Shown: positions 23,644 through 35,646, counted from the stretch's first letter. The stretch is 64,000 nucleotides of DNA from Euphorbia lathyris (GCF_963576675.1 NC_088916.1:87437501-87501500), one strand, 5' to 3'. Made by a program: numbers and translations. The notes: a model not told the origin generated them from the letters alone.

Positions 23644-25342
23644 TGATAGGGGTCAAAAACCCCTATCTTTGGGTACGGTTTTAGGACGGGTTTTAGCATT
23701 ATTTAGTTAATAAGCGAGCATTTCTCGCATTTAAATGCTTTTGTGTGAGTTAGTTAGGAATTGGAAACGTTTTATTTATTTTTTGTTGTTTAGGCTCGTT
23801 TTGTGACCAATTTAGGCAATTACGGCCAAAATAGCATGCATAGTATAATTCCGTTATCTTTTGAAGCTAATTGGTCCGCCAAAAGTCGCACCAAACGAAG
23901 CGTTTGCTCAAAATAAGCGATTGGCGGGTCAATTTAGCCCTTGGACTAATGTTGTTTGGAGTTTATGTGCGTGTGCAGGTTAAAACATGATCAATTTCAG
24001 GCAAAAATCGTGTCTCGGGGACCCCCGGCAGTCGCTCGACGAATTGAGCATCGGCGCGCAGCCCGGGCGCTGCTCGACGAGCAGCCCAGGCACTGCCCAG
24101 GCACTGTGCCTGCTCGCCGAGTAGGCCACCAGAGGCCTGCTCGGGCGAGCAGGATGCCTGCTCGCCGAGCAGGCCACCAGGCGCCTGCTCGCCGAGTAGG
24201 GCGTTGCTCGTCGCGAGTAGCCCTGCTCGCCGAGCAGCTCGCCCTGCTCGGCGAGCAGACCTACGGGAATTGGTCAAAAAGACCAATTCCGCCCCCACGA
24301 AGCCACGATGGACCCCATGACTTCCTACACCAATAAGGACACGAAAATAGGTCAAAAAGAGGGCCGAGCCACGCCTATAAATAGAGTTTTTCCAATGTAA
24401 ATTAGATATCTTTTATCTTTGTAATTTTCTTAGTTTTCCTCTTGAGAAATCCTCTCCACCTCCTCCATATCCTTCAAACCTCCATTGAAGACACCTCCGA
24501 AGCTCCGTTCACCGAGGATTGTTCAAGCTCCATCCTTAAGTCCTAGAAAGACGCCTGCATTGGTAGACAGGTTCCCTGAAAGGGATTTTTCTTCTTTTAC
24601 ATTCTGTCTAGCCTCTGATACATGTTATGAATTCTAGGCTTATTGTAACTTCGTGACAATATTCTCCATCTTTGATATATATTATAGTTCTTGTTCATTC
24701 AATTGTTTTAATGCTTTAATCTTTGTCTTACGCTTTGTCTGATTGGTTTAACTCATTCGATAATCCCAAAATCAAGTTGGCACATATTGCAAGCTGAATC
24801 TGACCTAGTCAGTGCCTATAGGATTGACGACCCTATAGAAGATTAAGCCCAAATTACTGAGCCTTAGAGCTAGTTTCGGCCTTACAAGGGAATCACGAAC
24901 TAGGGACTTTAGGAGGATAGGTCGGGTTAATCGCCTCGGACATAAGTGACTTAGGTTTTAATTCAATTACTTAAACAATCTATTTTCGTTATCATCGTAT
25001 CCCTTCATGTTCCTTCGGATAATTGCATTGGTAAGAGATCACTTAGGAGTAGTTTAACTTAATTAGGGGTAGAGTAACTTAATTAGGCGTAGAATAACTT
25101 AGTTAGAATCAGATAACTTAGCTAGGAATAGTATAATTCAACCTAGGAGTAGATTAACTTAGAAAAACCAACTCAAAACCCCCTAAGCCTAGATAACACC
25201 TGAAACCAAGTAACTCGATACTTGCAGAAATAAATCCTGTGGACGATAACCTGGACTTAACCAAAAATTTATTACTTGATAACGACGGGGTACACTTATC
25301 CCTTAGTGAGTTCTCATCTCTAACTTAGGTGAGGGCGCATCA
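23644..25342 (+). repeat. 3' LTR of the Athila-like element
   Basis: This direct repeat of 18387-20095 is 10 bp shorter, largely because of fewer GCCCAGGCACT units. Its TATA box is at about 24372-24384. It ends GGGCGCATCA, followed by the target duplicate GCTGG. Confidence 0.92.
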
Positions 25343-26155
25343 GCTGGCAAACTAGATAGCTTTGTCCAGAATAACAAATAACAAGATGACAAGCAAAAGA
25401 CAGATCCCAAAAATAAATTCAAAAGTGTCATTAATGTCATAGTAGATGGACCAGTGTATCAGCCACCCGTGAAAAAAGCAAAAATATCCGCTCTGGATAA
25501 AACATCCCTCCATTGCTCTTTTTGCAGAAACAGGTCCAGTAATCTCTCCACATGCAGATGCATTGGTAGTAACAATGACAATTCAAGGATGGGAGATAAA
25601 ATAAAGCGAGTAAAGACACGGGCAGTTCTCACAATGTCATCACCAAAGGTGCATTCGCCAAACTAAAGGTTGATCCGATCCAAATAGAAACAACCATTGT
25701 TGACATCATTGGAGTGACGGGTCACACTATCCAGACCAAGGGCCAGAGGTTGCAGCCCTAATTTCCATCCGTCGTCTGACAATGTACATTCCCACCAGCA
25801 AAGGAGGAGTAATGATTAGCGGGAACCAAAAGGTGGCTAAAGAGACTTATACTCGGCGTCACTATCAATCCGCCCACAATCCAAAGAGGACGAAGGTGAG
25901 AAATATTAACTTATCACTACAGCTTTGGGCGACACAGAAACGCTCCTTATTGCTGATGGAAAGCGGGTGCGGATCGCCAAAGGATTAAAACTTGAGATCA
26001 AAGAGGATGTTAAAAAAGTTCTCATTGAGTCTGAAAGCGTATTTACATAGGAGAATGAGATACCCACAGGAGTAAGCCCAGATGTGATTACTCATAAGTT
26101 AAACATCATTGAGGATGCGGTTCTAGTTGCTCAAAAAGGCGGAACCATGGGCCTA

Positions 26156-27111
26156 AAAATCAGTATTTTTACATATTCTTATATGTGCATTAAATTGTTA
26201 TAGTATCCTATATTTTATAATTTATTCTTTCTCGCCATACTTCTTATATTCATTTGCCTAGCTTTTAGTGCTGATATACGCCCAGTGGCTGAAAAGTTCC
26301 ATAGGTGGATCAATTACCTCAAAGATAGGACAATTGATCCCATCACGGGCGGATCCCCTTTCCATAAAGATAAGAAGCACAGACCCTCAGGAGCTTTCAA
26401 ATGAGCTCAACTCTCTCCTCAAAGACAAGAAAAGGATTGACCACCATCAAAAGCGGGTTAAAATCGTCTCAAAAATGAGATCATTACACCCTCAACTTTC
26501 TCCTCAAAGATAGGAGAACACTCTCATGGGCGGATCCATCTTTAGATGATCACCATTCGAGAAAGAGTTAAAACATTCCTTGGACGCAAGGACTTTACAC
26601 TCTCTCACTCCCTTCCCAAAGAAGGGTTCACAAGTCCTACGGGCGGATCGCTTCACCTCAAAGATAGGTAGCAAGTTGATCCCCTAGGCAGCTTTACTTC
26701 CTCTAGAAGGAATAGAACAGCTTCAAACCTTCACAAAGGTTCGCACAACGGAGTATGGCTGGCCACCTACTCCATATTAAATCCTACAAACTTATATATT
26801 TACTTACGCAAACGTAAAAGTAAATGGCGACCATAAGGATTAAAACAATTGTACTTAAGTTTTACAAACAATCGGACAATAATCTCAGCGGCGGATCGAT
26901 CCACCTCAAAGATAGGAAGCAAATCGATCGCCTAAGGCAGCTTAACTTCCTCACCAGGAATAAAAGCTTCTAACCTTCACAAAGGTTCACACATTGGGGT
27001 ACGGCTGGCCACCTACCCTAAACAATCGGAGAAATCCTAAACCAGATTCTAGAAAATTACTTGCTAAAAGATATAATGCATTAGTAAAAATAGTTCTGGA
27101 AAGCAAAGGGT
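26156..27111 (+). repeat. 3' non-coding region of the Tat-like element with long duplicated units
   Basis: A unit of about 115 bp beginning CCTCAAAGATAGG and ending GGCTGGCCACCTAC occurs at about 26665-26778 and 26901-27018. Shorter pieces (CTCAAAGATAGGA...GGGCGGATC) occur at about 26320-26350, 26500-26535 and 26640-26670. No coding content was seen. Confidence 0.65.
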
Positions 27112-27330
27112 TCATCCAACTAATGAAGCCTCGTCTTCATCTCCAAACAATGAAGCCTCGTCTTCATCTCCAAACAATGAAGCCTCGTCTTCATCCAATT
27201 CATAAAGCCTCGTCTTCATCCAATCAATGAAGCATCGTCTTCATCCAATTAATGAAATCTCGTCTTTATCCAAACAATGAAGTCTCGTTTTCATCAAAGT
27301 AATGAATCCGCATCTTCATCATAGAAATAA
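27112..27330 (+). repeat. Tandem minisatellite, about 22-27 bp unit
   Basis: Seven to eight imperfect copies of AATGAAGCCTCGTCTTCATC plus a short variable tail. The first three copies are nearly identical and later ones decay. Each unit contains a small inverted repeat (GAAG...CTTC). It lies in the 3' non-coding region of the Tat-like element. Confidence 0.85.
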
Positions 27331-27585
27331 CAAAGTCTCGCCTCCACAAAATGCACAAAAGTCCCTAAATGGCTGATCATTCTTACTGATCCCTAAGTGC
27401 GGGTCATTCTCCTTAATATGGCAGAACTGAACAAAAGAAGTCCCTAAGGCGAATCATAATCCTATGTCGTAGGAACAAATGGTCCCATAAAGGGCGGGTT
27501 ATTCCCTTTCTAAAGGAAATATAACTCTCAAGAAGCCCCTAGAGGATAACAATGGATACGGTTGGCCACCTATCCACAAGGAAGC

Positions 27586-29614
27586 AAACCATTATTCATT
27601 CTAAAAGAGATATTTATGCATGATTAATGTGGAATTAATGATAATTAATGCAGGGGCAAATATGCAAATAATGAGGAAAAGGAAGGAGTCTCTAGCATTA
27701 TGCCACGCCACGTGGACCATGGCGAGATACGCCATAACGAGATACGCCCGATGAGAGCGAGTAATGGAGACCCGCCATTGTTCTCAAGGAGAGCGTACAT
27801 ACGCCTTGACGGATCCAAGAATACCAAAAGGCGCCTTTATTACCATCCATGAATGGGAATAAATACAATTAAATGGCAATTAATAGCCATTAAAGGGGAA
27901 TAAAGACTTGACTGTTCGAATACCTCAACTCTGAGGGTTTTAATGATAAATGCTGGGATTAATGGAGAATTGATAGCAATCAAAGATGAGTAATGGCACA
28001 ACTCTTCACCTGCTTCCCCATTAATGCTGAAGGTTACAAAAACCTATATAAATACCCCAGCTTCCTAGGATCAAAGGTACATGATAAGTGCGTAATTCAA
28101 CAACAATTAACCCCGCTTTTATGCTTTATTATTGTCGTGTTTTGTTATTTTTGCGGGTTTTATTGTTTGTTCTTGCTGTTTTCATCTCTACAGGCCAATG
28201 ATGACTAAAGGGAGATAAATTGGGCTTAATTTGGGCCGAGCTGATGTCGAGTCGTGATCCGGAGCTGATTGGACAGATATTGGTTTGAGTCAGAGTTAGT
28301 CTTGCACAAGACTAAGGCAGTTGCGGGCTGACAGTTTCCTAGTTCGAATAGGATTGCTTCCCTGATCCGGATTGGACAAATTGAGAACAAGATTTTCACC
28401 AGAAGCACGAAATTATAGGAGAAAAATGAGGAAGCAACCAATTTCAAATTTGAAAGAAGATTCTGAAGCAATTGAAAGGGATTTAGTTCCCTATTTTGAG
28501 GAGCCGTAATCAACATAAGAGCGGCAGATTTTCCAAGTTCATATATCAGTTTTTACATTTTTATTTTTGGGCAGCAGAAAAGCACATACGTTCCATGGCT
28601 ATTGATAGCTAATTTCTTTAATTTCGGTTAAGGGATAGTTCAAGGGATTCTTCTCCGTTATCGTGAGATCGTTGTATTTCACTCTTCTCATTTATTAAGT
28701 CGTTTATTTGTTCATTGTGTTCAGAGTATTATTCTCAATTGATTATTTGTTCCATGAATGGTTACTGCAGGATCGTTTATTACATTGAATAATCATAAGG
28801 CTGATTCGGTTTATTAGAGTTTCACCTAGGACAACCGAACTAAGTAGCTACCGACTATTTGAACCAAGCTATGTTTGTGTTTGGAAGAACGGATTCAAGT
28901 CTGACAAACCAGAATTCGTATTCCACATGACATTAACACGAATCAAGTTAGGCTCATCTAAGTCAAATGAATAGATAAGTTAGTTTATAATCGCCGACGC
29001 TGAGAGACGATTAACTAAGATCAGGTTCTTCTGTTTCTTAAAGCTGTCAGTAAATTAAACCATAGGCGCTGAGATAGGATTGTTTATTGATTAGGAACAA
29101 GTTATTTGCAGTGCTTAATTAGTTCATTATTAAGGAAGAACATTCAAACTGACCCGGCATAAACATGAGAATGTAACCTTGTCTGTCGATGATCGTTAAC
29201 GAAAGAATTATCCCACGATTCCCCTTAACTGAACTTTTCCAAATATTATTCACAAACCCAATTCAAGCTCTGTTTTGTTTTTGCAATATCTTTTAATTAC
29301 TACCTTTAATTTAATAAGTTTCACAATTTCAACCCCCCATTTAATTATTTTGTTAGGCCATTAGAGGTTTTAAATCAATATTATTCCCTTGGGTTCGACC
29401 TCTACTTACTCTATCGCAATTTATTTGTTTAGGGAAAGTTGGGATTATTTTTGGTGGATTCGGCACCCATCAGTACACTTACTGATTCTCTACTTTTGTG
29501 CTTACAGTTTATTCTCAGAAATATTACTGACTTTGGCATCGGAGTGTCCCCGGCCGATCCCAACGGCGCCTCACAGGGAAGTGCTCTGATCAAGGATTTT
29601 TCCACAAGTTATCA
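27586..29614 (+). repeat. 3' LTR of the Tat-like element, interrupted
   Basis: Similarity to the 5' LTR runs 27586-28081 and 29473-29614. The gap is a solo LTR with its own target duplication. The expected TGATAAC start is absent: the 60 bp or so before 27586 do not match the 5' LTR. The 3' end AGTTATCA and flank GAATG are intact. Confidence 0.8.
28082..29472 (+). mobile_element. Solo LTR of a Gypsy element
   Basis: This 1,391-bp sequence starts TGATAAGTGCG and ends GGCACCCATCA, and is flanked by GTACA on both sides (28077-28081 and 29473-29477). It contains no internal region. The end region (GGGTTCGACCTCTACTTACT and TTTTGGTGGATTCGGC) is of the Athila/Tat style. It is best explained by LTR-LTR recombination that removed the body of the element. 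Orientation is inferred from the end sequences. Confidence 0.88.
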
Positions 29615-31689
29615 GAATGCATAGACTCTTTCGAAATTCCTCAAACACAACTTGGGGAAGGCCTTTGGTAAAGATGTCAGCTATTTGATAACGTGAAGGA
29701 ACATGCAAAACACGTACCTCGCCCTTAGCAACCTTTTCACGAATAAAATGCATATCCATCTCAATGTGCTTAGTTCGCTGATGTTGAACAGAATTTCCTG
29801 ACAGGTAAATCACACTAACGTTATCACAATATACCAACGTGGCCTTTTGGTTAGGACAATGAAGCTCAAGTAAAAGATTACGTAGCCAACATGACTCAGA
29901 AACAACATTAGCAACCCCTCTATATTCAGCCTCGGCACTGGACCGGGAAAGAGTTGCTTGGCGTTTAGCAGACCAGGAGATAAGATTGTCCCCAAGAAAT
30001 ACGCAATAACCCGAGGTTGATCGTCTAGTGTCCGGACAACCGCCCCAATCAGCGTCGGTATAGGCCAAAAGAGTGGATGTGGAGCTCGGAAAAAGATGAA
30101 GACCATGAGAAATAGAACCCTGAACATACCAAATAATACGCTTGAGAGCATGCATATGGACCTCCCTCGGATCATGCATGAACAAACATACCTGCTGAAC
30201 AGCATAAGTGATATCGGGTCGAGTAAAAGTCAGATACTGAAGAGCTCCGGCAAGACTCCGATATTGGGAAGGATCGGCATATGGTGGACTGTCAGTAGCA
30301 GAAAGCTTAGACTTAGTATCCACATGCGTGAAGGAAGGTTTACAAGATGACATTCCCGCATGCTCAACAATTTCTTTGGCATATTTCTTTTGAGATAAAA
30401 ACAAACCACCGGAATTACGAGTAACCGCAATACCAAGAAAATAGCTCAAGGGACCCAAATCCTTCATAGCAAATTCGGAGCTAAGAGTAGAAATAATGTG
30501 CTTACGAAGAGCATCAGAGGAAGCTGTGAGGATGATGTCATCGACATATAACAACATATAAGCAATATGTGACCCATGATGATAAATAAAGAGGGAGTGA
30601 TCAGAAGTACTATGAATAAATCCAAGAGTACACACAAAATCTGCAAATCGCTTGTACCAAGCACGAGGGGCTTGTTTGAGGCCATACAAGGATTTCTTCA
30701 ACAGACATACATGATTCGGCTTGTCAGGATCCCGATAACCAACCGGTGGATGCATATACACGGTTTCTTTCAATTCACCATGTAAGAAAGCATTTTTGAC
30801 ATCCAATTGATGGATATCCCAATGCTTGGAGAGAGCCAAACTGAGAACAGTACGAATAGTTGCGGGTTTTACAACCGGACTAAACGTTTCACCACAATCA
30901 ACGCCCACCTACTGAGTTTTCCCATCACCTACAAGACGGGCTTTATGCCTCTCAAAAGAGCCATCAGAATGCTCTTTATGAGCAAAAAACCACAAAGAAC
31001 GAATAACATTAACATCAGGTGGACGAGGCACCAACACCCACATCTTATATTTAATAAGAGCATTAAATTCATCATCCATAGCAGTTTTCCAATTCCGATC
31101 ATGAAGAGCAGACACGGGGTTACGAGGAAAATGAGACCTAGACACGACGGTATTTAGCTTAAATTGACTCTTGGGTTTAAAAATCCCACGTTGACTCCTA
31201 GTAACAAGACGGGAAGACATATTGGGAAGAGGAGGTAATGGTGGTGGAGTTGGGATCCGTGAGGGAAGTAGAGGTGGGCTGTTTGTATGATGGGAAGGAG
31301 AGGCCAAGATATCAGATGGGATCAGATTTGGGCTTGGCAAGGATGGTTCCAATGGACCAGCGACATGGGTCGGGTGAGAGAGGGCCGGATAAGAGTGGCT
31401 GCCCACGGCTAATAGGAGGGATGTTTTGGGCTTGGGTTGGGGTAGAAACCAGCGGGGTGTCAAGAGGAGGCCCATTAGTGAGATGAAATTGCACATAGGG
31501 TGTAAGTCCATGATCCAAAAAATCATAACTAGACACAGTGGGTGGAGGAATAGTGGCGAAAGGAAATTGAGTTTCATAAATGATCACATGACGACATACT
31601 ATGATTTTCTTAGACTCCATATCATAACATTTATACCCCCGGTGATGAGACGGATAGCCTAAAAAGACACAAGACGGATATTCTAACAA
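29615..31689 (-). pseudogene. Ale-like Copia pol: integrase tail, RT and RNase H
   Basis: Read on the minus strand, CVFLGYPSHHRGYKCYD (integrase C-terminal GY motif) opens at 31689. A frameshift follows in the Pro/Ser-rich linker (about 31350-31577). Then come RVT_2 with QLDVKNAFLHGEL and LLYVDDIILT, and RNase H with YTDADWGGCPDTRRSTSGYC and KHIEMDMHFIREKV. A nonsense codon (TAG) at 30909-30911 interrupts RT (GKTQ then VGVDCGETFSPV). The usual C-terminus is found across the insertion at 14917. Two lesions were recognised. Confidence 0.85.
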
Positions 31690-32352
31690 TTCAAAGCTTT
31701 CAATCTCATTTCTTACTGTTTAAAGAATATCCATCACTCAAAATTCCAACTGTTACCTTATCCGATTTTTCCACCATTGTTCCAACAGCTTCAAAGCTTT
31801 TTTAACTTCATTCTCTTTTATTCAAACTTGTCTTTACAGCCATAGTTAATTTTCTCCAAGCCTTCTAATCATATTTCTAGCCTTCCATTTTACTTAACAT
31901 CAATTAATTTTCAGCTCACATACAATCATTCCAGCAATCACTTTGTCTAATTTATTTCACCATTGTTGTAGTATCTTCCAAACTTTTAAGCTCCACCCCT
32001 TCAGCCTAAAATCGTCCGAAACCATAAGGTTTAACTCCCACTTTGTGAAATCATTTTCGGCCATATTTTTTGAGTTTTCTCAAGTCTATTTTTCTCGATT
32101 TCCTGAAATTATCTTAAAGGTATTGTTGCTTTTTTTCTCGTATCTACTTAAATTTATTATCGAAATTCACTTAATTTTCACATCATATTCACTCATTTCC
32201 CAGCTGAATTATACACCGATCATTATCCATAACCACGACACTACTTCCAGCTTCAATACCTCAAAATTGTCATTTGTTTTGACTTCAAGCTTGTCATTTC
32301 AATTTTTATTTCGTTAACGCATTTGATTATTTCAATTTCCAAATTTTTTAAG
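31690..32352. other. Pyrimidine-rich non-coding stretch, probably CACTA #2 interior
   Basis: T- and C-rich sequence with loosely repeated CACCATTGTT and CTTCAAAGCTTT words. No Copia similarity continues left of the integrase tail. It is likely CACTA #2 or a captured upstream region. An open frame at 31943-32317 is low-complexity and not convincing. Confidence 0.45.
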
Positions 32353-32369
32353 TTATTTATTATATTGGA

Positions 32370-35300
32370 ACTCCGCCTGTGAGGGTCACTTGGTGGCCTT
32401 TAGAGCCGGTCCCAAGCCCGGACAAAGGAGGAGTGTTGCGGTATGTTTGCGGCGGCCAACGTAAAACTTAGCCACATCTTATGACATGAACCATACTATA
32501 AATACCGTTGGGGTGTTCCCTACTCAGCGATGCGCTGCACTTCCTAGACCCGGGTGTAGTGATAAATGTGCAAGGGTTGCTAGGTCATCGCCCCGAAGCG
32601 GCGCGCCACCCCAAGACCCGGGGGTGGTGTCAAATATGCAAGGGTTGCGGGTAAATAAGCTAGTCCGCGGTAATGGTAGGGTTAGGGGTAAGGGTAGTAG
32701 GTTACGCTTTGGGACATGGAACATAGGTTCTTTGACAGGAAGATTAGCTGAAATTGTAGATGTTATGAAGAGGAGGAGAATAAATATAATGTGCCTACAA
32801 GAAACCAAGTGGGTTGGAGCTAAGGCTAGAGAGATAGTTCCTTGGGGTTATAAGCTTTGGTACTCAGGAAAGGATAAAGGTAGAAATGGAGTAGGTATTC
32901 TTATTGATAGGGAGTATATTGATGATGTAGTAGCGGTGTCTAGGAAGAGCGATAGAATTATGAGTGTTAAGCTAGTGATAGGGGATGAGGTTGTGAATGT
33001 CATTAGTGCATATGCGCCACAAATAGGATTAGATGTCTCTATCAGACAAGCTTTTTGGGAGGACCTAGAGGAAGTGGTGCAACAGGTTCCTAGGGATGAA
33101 AAAATGGTATTGGGGGTGATCTCAATGGACACGTGGGTTCTAGGCGAGATGGGTTTGAGAGTGTTCATGGAGGGTATGGTTTTGGAGATAAGAATGAAGC
33201 AGGAAATGATATTTTGGAATTCGCATCAGCCTATGACTTGAGTATCATGAACACATGGTTTATGAAGAGAACATCCCACTTAGTGACTTATCGGAGTGGC
33301 GGTAATGCGAGCCAAATTGACTTCTTCTTAGTAAGGAGTGCTTGGAGAAAGAGTTATATTGATTGTAAGGTGATCCCTGGTGAGAGTACGACAACCCAAC
33401 ATAGAGTAGTGGTGCTTGATTTTCGAAGTAGGAAATGTATAAGAAAACAAACACCACAAGTAGAGACTAAGATTAAGTGGTGGAAATTGCAAGGGGAGAA
33501 TCAACAAAAATTTGTGGATGAGATGACCAAAAAAATGTTTGGACTTGTAATATGGATTTAGATATAGATTCGATATGGACTAAGATGGAGCATAGTGTAA
33601 GGGAAGTAGCGAAGGAAGTTCTAGGGGAATCTAAAGGTAGTATGCCACCGGGTAAGGATACATCTTGGTGGACAGAAGAAGTACGACAAACAGTAAAGAG
33701 TAAGCGAGAATCCTATAAAATATTGGGGAAATGTAGGAGTGACGAGAACTATGAAAAATACAAAGAGGCTAAAAGGGAAGTAAAGAAGGTCATACGAGAT
33801 GCTAGAGCAAAGGTGAATCGGGATCTGTATACAAGATTGGATACGAAAGAAGGGGAAAGAGACATATATAGAATTCCTCGAATGAGAGATAAGAAGACGC
33901 GAGATCTCGAAAAAGTTAAATGTGTGAAGGATGTGGACCAGAAAGTCCTAGTTGGAGATAAGGATATGAAGGAACGATGGAGGTCCTATTTTGATGACTT
34001 ATTTAATGGAGATCGCAGACAAGACGTTGGAGATATAAGTATCCATCACGATATGATAAATCATGAATGCCTTCGGAGAATTCAAAAGGATGAAGTCAAA
34101 ATGGCATTAAGTAAGATGAAGTTGAAGAAAGCAATAGGACCGGATGGCATCCCTATTGAGATTTTGAGATGTTTGGGAGAAAGAGGAATCGAATGGTTGA
34201 CGACGTTCTTCAACAAAATTTGGAGAAACAATAAGACGCCATCAGAATGGAGGAAAAGTATCTTAATCCTTTTGTATAAGAACAAAGGCGATGTCCAAGA
34301 TTGTGCCAACTATCGGGGAATCAAATTAATGAGTCACACTATGAAACTTTGGGAGCGAGTGATCGAACAAAGGCTAAGGAGGACGGTGAAGATCTCGGAA
34401 AACCAGTTTGGCTTTATGCCGGGAAGATCAACTATGGAAGCCATCCATCTAATGAGACAATTAATGGAGCACTATCAAAGTAAGAAGAAAGACTTGCATA
34501 TGGTTTTCATTGACTTGGAGAAAGCATATGATAAGGTACCAAGGGAAGTACTTTGGTGGGCCTTGATAAGGAAAGGCATTTCGTGGAAATATATTGACAT
34601 CATAAAGGACATGTATGAGGGAGCATGCACGAGTGTACGTACTACTGTTGGGAAGACTGAAGAGTTTCCTATTACGATTGGAGTGCATCAAGGTTCCGCA
34701 CTAAGCCCATTTCTTTTTGCCATCGTTATGGATGAACTAACATGTTCACTTCAAGATGGTATACCATGGTGCATGCTGTTTGCAGATGATATTGTGTTGG
34801 TTGATGAGACGAAAGAAGGAGTGGAGAGGAAGTTGGAACTATGGAGACAAACTCTAGAATCTAGAGGCTTTAAGTTGAGCCGAAGTAAGACAGAATATTT
34901 GGAGTGTAAGTTTAGCGGCCATAGGAGTAGGGAGGCAAGGACAATCACCCTAGATGGCAGAGTTGTTCAGGCCTCGGATTGCTTCCGGTATTTAGGATCT
35001 ATTATCCAAACTGATGGAGAAGTAGATGGAGATGTTGCTCATAGGATTAAAGCTGGTTGATCGAAGTGGAAGAGTGCTACGGGTTTCCTTTGTGACCCCG
35101 ACATGCCTAACAGATTGAAGGGAAAATTCTACCGGACGGCAATTAGACCAGCATTGTTATATGGTACGGAGTGTTGGGCAGTGAAACACTGCCACATCCA
35201 TAAGATGTCGGTGGCGGAGATGCGTATGTTGGGATGGATGTGTGGTCATACGAGAAAGGATCGGGTGAGTAATGAAATAATTAGGACAAAAGTAGGGGTC

Positions 35301-35629
35301 ACATCTATTGAGAATAAAATGAGAGAAAACCGACTAAGGTGGTTTGGCCATGTGAGACGTAGAGCGCTTGATGCGCCGGTTAGGAGAACCGAAGAGTGGC
35401 AAAGGGATGTAGTGGTGAGGGGTAGGGGAAGACCTAAGCAAACTTGGAGGAGGGTGATCGAGAGTGATATGAGTTTACTGGGAATTGAGAAAAATATGGT
35501 AGTGGATAGGACAGAGTGGAGGGAGCGAATTTGTGTCGCTGACACGACTTGATTTCACGATTTTATATGATGGTTCATGTTAGCCGACCCCGAATCATTT
35601 CGGGACTAAGGCTTTGTTGTTGTTGTTGT
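32370..35629 (+). mobile_element. RTE-clade non-LTR retrotransposon (LINE), full length
   Basis: This 3,260-bp element is flanked by a 17-bp target duplication TTATTTATTATATTGGA (32353-32369 and 35630-35646). The 3' end is a (TTG)n microsatellite instead of poly(A), and there is a single apurinic-type endonuclease plus RT frame. Both are RTE-clade traits. It is inserted in the interior of CACTA #2. Confidence 0.9.
32486..35552 (+). pseudogene. RTE endonuclease-reverse transcriptase, three lesions
   Basis: Start ATG 32486. The endonuclease domain begins RLRFGTWNIGSLTGRLAEIV, with CLQETKW holding the catalytic Glu. A one-base deletion in the G-run near 33113 shifts the frame (GDLNGH region), and a second shift occurs near 33545. 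RT follows in the third frame from 33552: [40 protein letters not shown] and the catalytic FADDIVL near 34780. A TGA at 35058-35060 replaces a Trp codon, and the same frame runs on to 35552 through WFGHVRRR. The domain set and length are normal for plant RTE. Confidence 0.88.
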
Positions 35630-35646
35630 TTATTTATTATATTGGA

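Larger units (their letters stand above)
18387..25342 (+). mobile_element. Athila-like non-autonomous Gypsy element (LARD-like)
   Basis: This 6,956-bp element has LTRs of 1709 and 1699 bp and the target duplication GCTGG (18382-18386 and 25343-25347). It has an Athila-type primer site, one gag-like frame and no protease, RT, RNase H or integrase, so it must depend on a related autonomous element. The polypurine tract (GCGAGGAGG) precedes 23644. The LTRs differ by roughly 1.5%, mostly C/T and G/A changes. Confidence 0.92.
18050..26155 (+). pseudogene. Tat-like Gypsy gag-protease-RT N-terminus, split by Athila-like element
   Basis: Joining 18386 to 25348 gives GHHTEACWELAGKLDSFVQN, a Tat-type Gag zinc-knuckle tail. 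It is followed at about 25430-25460 by INVIVDGPVYQPP and, with frame changes, a retroviral-type protease near 25545-25750 (the DTGSS-type region is damaged). Near 26060-26150 is SPDVITHKLNIIEDAV, matching the conserved PxxITHKLNVDP segment just before RT. Similarity stops abruptly at about 26155. Stops and frameshifts are many. Confidence 0.6.
14918..29614 (+). mobile_element. Degenerate Tat-like Ty3/Gypsy element
   Basis: Both outer ends are fixed by the target duplication GAATG (14913-14917 and 29615-29619) in the pol gene of the Ale-like Copia. LTR copies are 14918-15610 and about 27586-29614; the latter is split by a solo LTR. The interior has Gag zinc-knuckle, protease and RT/RNase H remnants with many stops, of the Tat/Ogre/Retand type. 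An Athila-like element is inserted at 18387-25342. The order of pol fragments is not the normal one (see the findings). Confidence 0.8.
14706..31689 (-). mobile_element. Ale-like Copia on the minus strand, 5'-truncated, split
   Basis: On the minus strand the element runs from an integrase C-terminal fragment (31689) through RT-RNase H (to about 29620), then, across a Gypsy insertion at 14918-29614, to its polypurine tract (GAGGGGGAG, 14883-14891) and a short LTR. Joining 29615 to 14917 continues the pol frame to a normal Copia C-terminus (IRPSPASTEGEC) with a stop in the LTR start. This confirms the split. The 5' LTR, gag and protease are missing beyond 31689. Confidence 0.8.

Noticed and set aside
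27112..27330. Regular repeats resembling a CRISPR array
   Set aside because: The spacers are 2-7 bp and repeats, not unique sequences. The setting is a plant retrotransposon, so it is a minisatellite.
31943..32317. 124-codon frame, Phe/Ser/Leu-rich
   Set aside because: Pyrimidine-rich low-complexity DNA with no conserved pattern.
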